Shown in pieces: positions 35,862 to 47,946 of a stretch of DNA of 64,000 bases. Made by a program: the position numbers and the translations under genes. The stretch comes from Desmodesmus armatus. Its lineage: Eukaryota > Chlorophyta > Chlorophyceae > Sphaeropleales > Scenedesmaceae. The stretch is from contig VIIQ02000214.1 in assembly GCA_007449985.2 (NCBI GenBank), positions 1-64,000 on the forward strand, given 5' to 3'. The notes under the pieces were generated by a model, which had not been told where the DNA came from, did not search any database, and saw only the letters and a list, made by a program, of their open reading frames with translations. Numbering within the stretch: the stretch's first letter is position 1; every line of letters starts with the position of its first letter.

Positions 35862-37568
35862 CACATGTGGCAGGCACACCTTCAACCTGCTGACAGCCAA
35901 GTTTGACCTGGTGGCGTTTGTGCCAGGCAACCACGAACTTTGGGTGCGTAGGGTTCAGGGCAATGCAGGATAGGTTCCTGGGCTTCATTCCCTGGGATCT
36001 GCTGCAGAGGGTTCAGGGTTTGGGGGCTAGTGCGCCAAGTTGGCACTGCCACTGCCAGCGCCACCCAAGACTTGCACTGTGCTTGTGCAAAGTCATGATC
36101 CTCCAGATATTGGCGCCAGGTGCCCCAAGTGCTCTACTGCAGAACCCAAATATCCTATGCTGGTTGTGCCATGCATCTGTAATATTTCCCTGACAGGTGA
36201 AGTCTGAGAGTGAGCCGCCCAAGCGGCACCAGCAGCAGCCATACCTACACAGCGACACCGCCGATACACGCAACAGCAACAGCAGCAGCAGCAGCGGCGG
36301 CGGCGGCGGCGGCGGTAGCAGCAGCAGCAGCAGCGGCAGCAGCCGCAACGGCGGTGCTGTTGACTCAGTTGAGAAGCTGCAGCGTGTTTTGCAGCTGTGT
36401 GATGAGTGTGGGGTGGTGCGGCAGCCTGTGCTGCTGGGGGGCCTGCTGCTGGTGCCGCTGCTGTCCTGGCATCATAAGGTAGGCGTGTGTGTGTGTGTGT
36501 GTGTGGGGGGGGGGGGGCAGCACAACTGTGTGGGAGACGGCGGCGAGAGGGGGGGCGCAAGGAAGTGTGTGCACGAGGTGGGAAACAGGTAGGGAGGCAG
36601 GGTGGGATGAAAAGGAGGGAAAAGGCATGGGTGGGAGCAGAAGCAGGTGCTGGGCACCAACTGCGGGGCCTGCTGCTCATGTTGCTGCTGTTCTGCCGCC
36701 ACAAGGTAAAGCGGGGAGGGGGGGGGCACATGTGTGGATGACGGGGGGGGGGGGGGGGGGGGGGGAGGGGGGTGTGGGCAAGGTGGCGAGGCAGGGTGGA
36801 AGGGAGAAAGCCCGGGAGGGAGCAAGAGACGGGTGGAGCAGGCGCTTGTGCTTCTGGTGGTGGTGGTGGGTGGGGCTGATGGTGCATCTGCTGTCCCGGC
36901 ATCACAAGGTAGGAAAGGGCCCAAATATCTGTGTGGAGGGCGGGGGAGGGGGGGCGGGAAGGGCGTGGGTGGAGCAGGCGCGTGTGCTTTTTTTTGGGGG
37001 GGGGGGGGGGGCTGCTGCTGGTGTCTTTGTTGTCTCGGCATCACAAGGTAGGAAAGGGGCAAAACATGTGTGTGAATGGCAGGGGAAAGGGGGGTTGGGA
37101 GGGCGCCCGCCCCCACAACAGCTGCACCAGCAAGTTGCCGCAACAGGGCTGGTGCAGCTGCTGTCCTGGCATCACAAGGTGGGGGTGGGGGCACCTCTGT
37201 GGCGGGGATGGGGGGGGGGGGGGGCACTTCTGTGGTGGGGAGGGGGGAAGGAAAGGGCGTGCGCGAGGGAGGGAGGCCAGCTGAAAGGGAGGACTGCGCG
37301 GAAAAAGCATGCGCACTGGAATAGAGCAGACGTGGGTGCTGCTCCTGGGAGGGGTGTGTGCTGCTGATACGCCGCTGCTGTGTTGGCACAATGAATATGG
37401 AAGGCACACCCATCATGGTGGGGCACGAACAAAAGTAGCGCAATGGGCAACGGATGATCTGACACATTTGTCAGTCAGGTCCTCCTCTTGCTCTCTGTCT
37501 CCTCTGTTGCAGCTGCTGCTGCTGCTGCCAATTTTGGGTTCATCCCAGGTTCACTTGCTAATTGTGCA

Positions 37569-37601
<33 letters not shown>

Positions 37602-40600
37602 ACTGGTTTTGCCCTATGTAGAGCTTTGACAAAGAAGCTGATATACCAGGCGTGCCACGCGCTGGTGCCATGACCATAGCAGTGAGTGACGACTGCTTCG
37701 CGCCTCGAGTGCGCGGCACGACACAACACAACCTTTGCTTGCAAAGCTAACCTGTGTTCCATGGCTGTGTTATGCTAGCGTTGGTGCCATGACCATAGCA
37801 GTCAGTGACGACAGCTCCACGGCCGGAGTGCACAACACGACGCAGCACAGCCTTTGCTTGCGCGTATAACGTGTATTCCTTGGCTGTGTTATGCTAGCAC
37901 TGGTGCCATGACCATAGCTGTAAGTGAGGACTGCTGCACGTCTCTAAGTGCCAGCACAACACCGCACAGCACAGCACTGTCACGTACACCAAGCACCAGC
38001 AGGCACCCAAAGCCCGGTAAAGTCCCCCAAAGCCAAGTGAAGTCCCTCACAGTCAGGTAAAGTCCCCCAAAGCAAAGTAAAATCCCCCAACGCCCGGTAA
38101 AGTCCCCCGCAGCCAGATAAAAGTCCCCCGCAACCAGATAAAGTCCCCCACAGCCCGATAAAGTTCCCCCGCAGCCAGATAAAGTTCCCCACAGCCCGAT
38201 AAAGTCCCTTGCAGCCAGATAAAGTCCCCCACAGCCAGATAAAGCCCCTCGCAGCCCGATAAAGTCCTCCGCAGCCAGATAAAGCCCCTCGCAGCCAGAT
38301 CAAGTCCCCCGCAGCCAGATAAAGCCCCTCGCAGCCCGATAAAGTCCTCCGCAGCCAGGTAAAGTCTCCCACAGCCAGGTAAAGTCCCCCGCAGCCAGAT
38401 AAAGTCTCCCACAGCCAGATAAAGTCCCCCGCAGCCAGATAAAGTCCCCCACAACCAGATAAACTTCCCCACAGCCAGATAAAGTTCCCCGCAGCCAGAT
38501 AAATTCCCTCGTAGCCAGATAAAGTCCCCCGCAGCCAGATAAAGTCCCCCACAGCCCGATAAAGTCCCCCGCAGCCAGATAAAGTCCCCCACAGCCAGAT
38601 AAAGTCCCCCACAGCCCGATAAAGTCCCTTGCAGCCAGATAAAGTCCCCCACAGCCAGATAAAGCCCCTCGCAGCCCGATGAAGTCCTCCGCAGCCAGAT
38701 AAAGCCCCTCGCAGCCAGATAAAGTCCCCCGCAGCCAGATAAAGCCCCTCGCAGCCCGATAAAGTCCTCCGCAGCCAGGTAAAGTCTCCCAAAGCCAGGT
38801 AAAGTCCCCCGCAGCCAGATAAAGTCCCCCGCAGCCAGATAAAGTCCCCCACAGCCCGATAAAGTCCCCCGCAGCCAGATAAAGTTCCCCACAGCCCGAT
38901 AATGTCCCTCGCAGCCAGATAAAGTCCCCCACAGCCAGATAAAGTCCCCCACAGCCCGATAAAGTCCTCCGCAGCCAGGTAAAGTCCCCGCAGCCAGATC
39001 AAGTCCCCACAGCCAAGTAACGTCCCCCAAAGCCAGGTAAATTCCAGCACAGCCCGGTAAAGTCCCTCACAGCCAGATAAAGTCCCCCACAGCCAGGTAA
39101 AGTCCCCCACAACCGATAAAGTCCCTCGCAGCCAGATAAAGTCCCCCACAGCCGGATAAAGCCCCTCGCAGCCCGATAAAGTCCTCCGCAGCCAGATAAA
39201 ACCCTCGCAGCCAGATAAAGTCCTCTGCAGCTAGATTAAGCCCCTCGCAGCCCGATAAAGTCCTCCGCAGCCAGATAAAGTCCCCCGCAGCCAGATGAAA
39301 CCCCTCGCGGCCAGATAAAGTCCCCCACAGCCAGATAAAGTCCCCCACAGCCCGATAAAGTCCTCCGCAGCCAGGTAAAGTCCCCCGCAGCCAGATCAAG
39401 TCCCCCACAGCCAAGTAACGTCCCCCAAAGCCAGGTAAATTCTCGCACAGCCCGGTAAAGTCCCTCACAGCCAGATAAAGTCCCCCACAGCCAGGTAAAG
39501 TCCCCCACAACCGATAAAGTCCCTCGCAGCCAGATAAAGTCCCCCACAGCCAGATAAAGCCCCTCGCAGCCCGTTAATAAGCATTGCTCTGCGCTTGTAC
39601 ATGGATTGCCATTGAGGTGTTACACGAAGAAAACGCCGATCGGCGGAAAGTCAACAATAAGGAGAGAAGAAGAAAGAAGAAGAAGAAGTGCAAGACAGGG
39701 CAATGCAGGCCAGAGGCCAAACAAAGGGCGGGAAGGGAGGGCGAGTTGTTGTCACACACGTGTGAACAACAACAAAACGTGCCCTGCCAGGGGCAGGGCC
39801 AGAGTATATCATGCTAGGAGCAGCATGAGCACTCCAGGGCTTAGTGGGCCCAAGCCCTGGATGCATCAGCCCGCTAGCTGATTAACGCATGTTAATACAT
39901 TATCATGCTATTAATAAGTATTGCTCTGCGCTTGTACATGGATTGCCATAATAAGAGAGTAGATAGGAGTGGCACACCCGGCAGTCGGTGCGCCACAACT
40001 TTTGATGCTGCAAGGCATAGACAAGGCGAATGCAGCAGCCCATGCACAAAAGAAGTGCATATGCATTGGGCACACATCAGATGCATAGGACAAGCAAGTG
40101 TTGGGCTCACCAGCGCGCATCCGTACACCAGGCTGGTTGGACAAGGCACAGTACCCAAGACCCAGCCACAACTGCCACAAGGTGGCCAAGAGGGAGCACT
40201 CACAGGTGCCGAGATCAGGATGTAAAGGCACAACGGCCTGGAGCTGCCCAACCCACCGGGATGCATCTCAGAAAACCACGGCCCCTGGGGGGGGGGGGGG
40301 GGGGGCAGCAGACCTAGACTGGGAGCCTACCAGGCAGCAAGCAGTAGCTCGGCCAATGACCACAACTGCCGCAGCCACACACAACAGTGTAGCAGGGAGG
40401 CAACAAACTGGACGCATAATAGATCATTAAACAGGTGGCTGAGGCAGCTCAAATCAGCACACAGATCATGGTCACGCATCCGGGCACTACTCTAGAGCAG
40501 TACACAAGGCGGGGTTGGCAGCACAAGGCAGTGGTGCTCAGAGGGAGGGCAGCAATAGTCATGCAATGCTGCGCACAAACCAACATACGCAAACGGGTGG

Positions 40601-43600
40601 CACTAAGGAGAACAGCACACCCAGGGGTGTGGACACGGTATGGCGCATGCCATGCCAATGCCGTTGCTAACTGCCTAAGATATGCAAAGTGTGCGACGGG
40701 AGGTCAAAGTCACAAGACGTACAAGCAATGCCTGTCACCGCCAGAGCACAATCACCTGAGCCAAGAAACCAGGAAAGTGCTACAGCACGCGGGCTCAGCG
40801 TAAAGTTAGCAAGTGTGGCACGACGGTGCAGGTCACACAAAGGAGCGCAGGTTCGCTAAAGCACAGATACTACGATTGTCATCAGAGTGAGTGACTGGCA
40901 ACCAGCATACGAGCACATGGGCTCTGTTTACCAACAAGAGCAGCACCCAGGGCTGCTAACATAAGGCAGCACAACACCTGAAGGTGAATTTTTTGTGCGC
41001 TGCACTTGTGAGCTGCACCAACAGCAGCACCAGAGCGTAAGGGCTCAGTGCATAAAAGCAGCGCATCAGGCGCTGTAGAGGCCAAAAGCCATTCTGAGCG
41101 GCACTCGGAAGCCGCACCAGCAGCGCCACCAGAGCACATGGGCTCAGTGCGTAAAAGCAGCGCATCACGCACTGCAGAGGCCAAAGCCCAGACCCACAAC
41201 AAGCCAAGCCAGCTCAAGCCCAAACAGAAACCAGACGCCACAAGCACAGAGTCCCTTCATTGCTGCAACACAACCCTTGGTGGGCATACTGTATATGCGG
41301 CTCAGTGAACAACGCGCACAGCCATCATAGGCCAAGACGCCTTGGGCATATGCTGGGCAGACCCAGCTGATCCCAAGCTGAAGGTGGCCTGAGGAAGGGC
41401 CACCGTATCAGCGGCCAACAGCATAAGCTCGTGGTACCAGGGCTGGGAGGGCCAGCAGGGCACCAGCAGAGTCACAGCGGCGCGATCCTCACGGATCTTC
41501 TGCACCACTTGCAACAAGATATTGGTTTCCAAAGGGGGGTTTGCAAACCCGTTGAGACCCTGCCATGACTGTAGGAATGCATTGACTCCACTGCTGCCAG
41601 GACACCGATGCAGGCTGAAAAACCTAGGCAAGTGTGTGTTGGTGTCCGAAGCAAACAGATCCACATCATGGGGCCCCCACAACACATCAAGGCTGGCAAA
41701 GACGCTGCCGTCAAGCCTGTAGTCGCTGCGGTCCAGAGCACGGGACGGCGCGTCAGCCAAATTGTGCTCAGAGGCTACACGCACCACCTGAAGCTGCACA
41801 TGCAGCTCATCCAACAAGGCCCACAGGTGGCGGTACTCAGTCATCAACACAGGCGAACGCGATGCAAATCGGCCCAACACTGACTGCGTGACAGAATTGT
41901 CCTCATGCACACGAACCACCCGGTCACGGACAACAGGAGCAGACGAGCGCAACGCCAGCTGCACAGCACGCATCTCCTTCTGATTGATGTGCATGGACTG
42001 CTCTGCAGCCGACCAGCTGCCACGAGCAACCCCTTCAGGGGAATCCTGCAACTCAGGCAAGACAGCTCCCCAACCCACATCAGAAGCATCAACGTACATC
42101 TCCATGGTGGCTGGGCGCAAAGCTATGGGGGAAGACAGGTGGCGGGCCGGGATGCTGGCCCACCACTCTAAGTCCCGAAAGGCTTGACGTGACAGCCTAA
42201 CATCCCCATTCCAGCCAGGCACAGAAGCACATGCATCATACAAGCTACGCACAAACAGGTTGGCAGGCATGACTGCCAAGCGCACAGACTGTGCAAAGCC
42301 ACAAAAAGAGGCTAGCTCGCGCTTCGGAACAAGCCGACGGCGCAGCTTGGCAGAGACAGCGATGTCCCTAGCCATGCGTAAAAGCCTTGCTAGCTTAGCT
42401 GCTGGCACAGAGAAGGTGCCAGCCGCCAGATCAACTGTAAGCCCCAGGTGCTCCAGCTGCTGCACAGGCTCCCAAATAGACTTGGTCGGGTGGGGAGTGA
42501 AACCAAGCCAGAACATCAGAGACCGCACCCAGTCTGCACCAGCAGCGGCGGTGTCGCGATCGGGGAAGATGAACAAGAAGTCATCCAAATAGGGAAGGAC
42601 CCTGCAACCATGCTGGGCCAGCCACGAGGACGGTGGGGGAGGGTACATGCAGCCTGGTGGGACACGGGTATGCTGGGGTGCACGCAAGTGTGCCACAAAC
42701 ACTCTAGCCACTTTGGTGAACACATACGGACTGTTGTTCCACCCAAATGGCAGGCAATTGATGCTGTAAAACCTGCCTGCAAACTCAAACGAAAAATACG
42801 GCACAGATTCTGCATGCAGAGGCACCTGGTAGAAGGCATCTGCCATATCAGCCTTCAAAGCAAAGGCACCCTGCAGATCATAGCGCTGCAGAAACTTCAG
42901 GGTTTCAAACCTGCACTTGTAAGCTTTGTCAAACTTGTTGAGGTGTGACAGGTTCAGCACAAGGCGCCAAGAGGAGCCCTTCGGCACACAAAATGCATTC
43001 GAGCAGTAATCAGGCTTTGATGGCAGCTCAGACATGATGCCAAGCTTAGCAAAGCGTGGGAACTCAGTGCACAACCACCACTGCTGCTGCGCATGTGTAT
43101 ACGGCAGGGGCCGTTTGCAGAAGGGCGGCGGGGCCCGTCCCCCAAGCCACTCTATCTCAACACCATGCTTCAACCAGGATACAACCCTAGCAGGGGCTCC
43201 AAGGGCTTTCCAACGAGATGCACACAACCCCAGCCTGCGAGGAAGCGGGGTATCAGCTGGAAATGAGTGGCTGAACACCATGCTGAGAGACACAGGGGTG
43301 ATCTCAAGCTCTCTGTAAAGGCACAAACGTATGTGCCCCGGCTGGCTGCTGCACGACTAAGCAACCAGACGTAACTGACAAGTGGCCTAAGGCTGGCGCT
43401 TTCAGTGGGAGCCTATCCCCACACTTGCCCGCTGATGCAGAAGCCCTTACTGGGGGGCTGCTCCAGCAGAAGCGCTGCTGAAGCCTGCACTGGTGCAGAT
43501 GAGCAGGACCATGGGGGTTCCGTGCTCTGCTGCCTTGCTGAGGGCCATAGGCCCCACTCCATGTTGCAGCTGGCTGCTGCAATCAGTCTTCACTATCCCG

Positions 43601-46600
43601 CATTGGCTGCTGCTATTGCTGCATGTGCTGCTGTAGCTGCTGCTCCAGCTGCTGCTCCAGCTGCTGCTCCAGCTGCTGCTCCAGCTGCTGCTCCAGCTGC
43701 TGCTCCAGCTGCTGTAGCTGCTGGTGGCCATCCATAGCTCCGATGTTGCCAGGGGATACTGCATGGGCAAGGCTGTGGGACCTGGTGTCCCAGACCTAGA
43801 GAGGTCTACTGCTGCTGTTGCTGCTGCTTGAGAGAACGGCTAGCGAACAGACAGCTGAGGCTTAAAGCCTATCTCTTTTGGAGAGCTTAGTCGATAGCAA
43901 ACGTGCAAACGACTGGAGGTTCGAGGAAAATGCGAAGTTGTGCTTCGCACTCTGGAGGGAAAGGCGGTAACACTTCAAACGCTACCAAAGGTAGCGAGTC
44001 GAGTTGTTGTCACACACGTGTGAACAACAACAAAACGTGCCCTGCCAGGGGCAGGGCCAGAGTATATCATGCTAGGAGCAGCATGAGCACTCCAGGGCTT
44101 AGTGGGCCCAAGCCCTGGATGCATCAGCCCGCTAGCTGATTAACGCATGTTAATACATTATCATGCTAATAAAGTCCTCCGCAGCCAGATGAAACCCTCG
44201 CAGCCAGATAAAGTCCCCCACAGCCAGATAAAGCCCCTCGCAGCCCGATAAAGTCCTCTGCAGCCAGATAAAACCCCTCGCAGCCAGATAAAGTCCCCCG
44301 CAGCCAGATAAAGCCCCTCGCAGCCCGATAAAGTCCTCCGCAGCCAGGTAAAGTCCCCCACAGCCAGGTAAAGTCCCCCGCAGCCAGATAAAGTCTCCCA
44401 CAGCCAGATAAAGTCCCCCGTAGCCAGATAAAGTCCCCCACAACCAGATAAACTTCCCCACAGCCAGATAAAGTTCCCCGCAGCCAGATAAATTCCCTCG
44501 TAGCCAGATAAAGTCCCCCACAGCCAGATAAAGCCCCTCGCAGCCCGATAAAGTCCTCCGCAGCCAGATAAAACCCCTCGCAGCCAGATAAAGTCCCCCG
44601 CAGCCAGATAAAGCCCCTCGCAGCCCGATAAAGTCCTCCGCAGCCAGGTAAAGTCCCCCACAGCCAGGTAAAGTCCCCCGCAGCCAGATAAAGTCTCCCA
44701 CAGCCAGATAAAGTCCCCCGTAGCCAGATAAAGTCCCCCACAACCAGATAAACTTCCCCACAGCCAGATAAAGTTCCCCGCAGCCAGATAAATTCCCTCG
44801 TAGCCAGATAAAGTCCCCCGCAGCCAGATAAACTTCCCCACAGCCAGATAAAGTTCCCCGCAGCCAGATAAAGCCCCTCGCAGCCAGATAAAGTCCCCCC
44901 AAGCAAGATAAAGTCCCCAAAGCCAGGTAAAGTCCCCCGCAGCAAGGTAAAGTCCCCCCGAGCCAGATAAAGTCCTCCCGAGCCAGATAAAGTCCCCCGC
45001 AGCCAGATAAAGTCCTCCGCAGCCAGGTAAAGTCCCCCGCAGCCAGATCAAGTCCCCCACAGCCAAGTAACGTCCCCCAAAGCCCGGTAAATTCCAGCAC
45101 AGCCCGGTAAAGTCCCTCACAGCCAGATAAAGTCCCCCACAGCCAGGTAAAGTCCCCCACAACCGATAAAGTCCCTCGCAGCCAGATAAAGTCCCCCACA
45201 GCCAGATAAAGCCCCTCGCAGCCCGATAAAGTCCTCCGCAGCCAGATAAAACCCCTCGCAGCCAGATAAAGTCCCCCACAGCCAGATAAAGCCCCTCGCA
45301 GCCCGATAAAGTCCTCTGCAGCCAGATAAAAACCCTCGCAGCCAGATAAAGTCCCCGCAGCCAGATAAAGCCCCTCGCAGCCCGATAAAGTCCTCCGCAG
45401 CCAGGTAAAGTCCCCCACAGCCAGGTAAAGTCCCCCGCAGCCAGATAAAGTCTCCCACAGCCAGATAAAGTCCCCTGCAGCCAGATAAAGTCCCCCACAA
45501 CCAGATAAACTTCCCCACAGCCAGATAAAGTTCCCCGCAGCCAGATAAATTCCCTCGTAGCCAGATAAAGTCCCCCGCAGCCAGATAAAGTCCCCCACAG
45601 CCAGATAAAGTTCCCCGCAGCCAGATAAAGCCCCTCGCAGCCAGATAAAGTCCCCCCAAGCAAGATAAAGTCCCCCAAAGCCAGGTAAAGTCCCCCGCAG
45701 CAAGGTAAAGTCCCCCCGAGCCAGATAAAGTCCCCCCGAGCCAGATAAAGTCCCCCGCAGCCAGATAAAGTCCCCCCCCGCAGCCAGGTGAAGTCCAGCA
45801 CAACACGGTAAAGTCCAGTACAACCTAGTAAAGTCCAGCATAACCAGTAAAGTTTTGCACAACCCAGTAAATTCCCGCACAATTCTGTAGTGTCCTGCAG
45901 AGCAGACAACTTACTGCAGCATGTCATTTGCATGTATAGAGCTGAATCAGGGCAACCCTACATGGCCGATATCATTCTTTCCGAGTAAGGGTGCGTCATG
46001 ATGCACCTGCACTTTACACCAACGCACTCCAGCATCCCTCCCTCCTGAAGTTATGAAGTTATGCTGCCTTCACGCCTTCAATCCCCCTCACCCCCTTTGC
46101 TCTCCAGGACTACTCCGCCTGCAAGTGGCCCGAGGGTTTCCCCGGGGCCCACCAGCTGGGTTCAGAAGCAACAGCAGCCTGGTTTGATGACGCTAATGAG
46201 GGCTCACTACAGCAGGCAGGCTGGGACCTGATGCAGCAGCTGCTGACGGCTGGCAGCAGTGAAGGCAGCAATGACGGCAGCAGTGACGGCAGCAATGACG
46301 GCAGCAGTGACGGCAGCAATGGCGGTAGTGCCACTGGACGTGATGCTGCCGGCTTGCTAGCTGGCAGCACTGATAGTATTCAGGCAATGCTTCAAAGCAG
46401 CGACGGCCGCAGTGGCAGCAGTGGCGGCAGCAATGGCAGCAGTGGCGGCTGCTGCCGGCCTGACATCATCAGCTTCTCCCACTTCCTGCCTCACCAGAGC
46501 CTGCTGCCAGAGAAGAGGATGCTCACATACCCAACCTGGTGAGGGAACAGCATCTGACACCACGCCCTTGACAATAGCTCAATACCATAGCTCAATGCAT

Positions 46601-47696
46601 TGTACCAGTAATAATACTGTGTGCCGCATCGGGCTTGCTGGATACAAGCACTATGCAGCCGATGACATCACGCTCTCAGCCAATCATCCATCTGCCGTCC
46701 AAAGCAAGTTGCGCACTGCCTTTGCACTCCCTGCTCACCCACCCACTGGCTCACCTGCCCGCCTTCAATCCACACCCACACCAACCAACAAGATGCATAT
46801 TTGTCAACCCGTCTGTTTTCTCTATTTATTTGTGTCCGTTTTGTGCGCAGGCCAAGGCAGTGGGGTCTGACTTCCTGTGGATGCGGCTACAGCAGCTGCA
46901 GCCCTCACTGCATGTCTTTGGCCACAGCCACTTTGCATGGGACGCAGAGCTGGAAGGTCAGTGGGGGGAGGGGGGGGGGGGGGGGGGGAAGGGAGGGAGG
47001 GGGGGGTGTTTGTGGATGCAGGTGGTTGTGGATTGGGGCAGAGGGGGGATGAGCGGGAGTGGGGGCAGAAAGTTGTGGGAACGGAGAGTGGATTGTGGGA
47101 GCACGGGAGTTCTGGGGAGCAGGGAGGGGAGGGTGGTCTGTCGAGGCGGCTGCAGCAGCTGCAGCTCTTACTCGTGTGTTTGGACACAGCCACTATGCTT
47201 GGGATGCTGAGCTGGAAGGTGAGACGAGAGCGGGCGCGCGCGGGGGGGGGGGGGTGGTGCAGGAGATTGGGGGGGGCCAGACAGATTGGGTGTGGGGTGT
47301 GTGTGTGGGGGGGGGGGGGGCAGAGGTTGGGGGTTTGGGGGGGGGGGAGGGGGGGGGGTGAAAGGGTCGAGGGGGGGGGGGTGTTTTGGGTGGGGGTTTG
47401 GAGGGGCAGAGGTTTGGGGTGGGGCAGAGGGTTGAAGGGGCAGAAGGGTGGGGTGTGGGCAGGTGGTGGGAAGTTGGAGCTTGCAGGGTGGGGGCTCCTA
47501 GGCCCTAAGACGGTTCCTATCTCAGTTAATATACTGCTGCTGCTGCTGCTGCTGCTGTTGCTGTTGTCATTCCTCATCGCTGCTGCTGCTACTGCTGCAG
47601 GCATCCGCTTCCTGCAGCCCCCTCTGTGCTACCCAGCTGAGCGGCAACACAGACTGAGGTCGATCAAACTCAACACGGACGAGGAGCTGTTGGTGG

Positions 47697-47790
<94 letters not shown>

Positions 47791-47902
47791 GCAGCAACAG
47801 CAGACTGCTTCCATACCTGGCCATGCCAGCAGTGATGGGGTGCGGTCTGGCAGAAGCAAGGCACACCACAGGCCACACGAACAGTCTGACAAACAGGAGG
47901 GA

Positions 47903-47946
<44 letters not shown>

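Larger units (their letters stand above)
39574..44168 (-). mobile_element. DIRS/PAT-like (tyrosine-recombinase class) retrotransposon
   Basis: A 4,595-bp element inside the minisatellite. In coding (minus) orientation it has A1 (44168-44000), an ORF region with reverse transcriptase/RNase H (43326-41302), B1 (39949-39911), A2 (39910-39742) and B2 (39612-39574). This is the split direct repeat layout of PAT-type DIRS elements. A1 and A2 look identical over 169 bp, and B1 and B2 differ at one of 39 bp. The flanks ...gcagcccg and ataaagtcctcc... reconstitute an intact minisatellite unit, with no target-site duplication. No tyrosine recombinase frame is recognisable between 41300 and 39950, so the copy may be non-autonomous. 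Related elements (TOC3 type) are known in Chlamydomonas. Confidence 0.85.

Noticed and set aside
37980..39547. Long minus-strand open frames with 20-residue repeats (up to ~390 residues), and similar frames at 44150-45933
   Set aside because: They are translations of a 20-bp minisatellite that lacks stops on minus in all three frames. Three overlapping frames are open at once and there is no start context.
39950..41300. Tyrosine recombinase or methyltransferase ORF of the retrotransposon
   Set aside because: Frames on both strands are short and none shows the R...H-x-x-R...Y pattern by eye. It is left as unresolved rather than called.
37985..45790. CRISPR-like repeat array
   Set aside because: Units are contiguous 20-bp tandem repeats without unique spacers, and the context is a eukaryotic intron.
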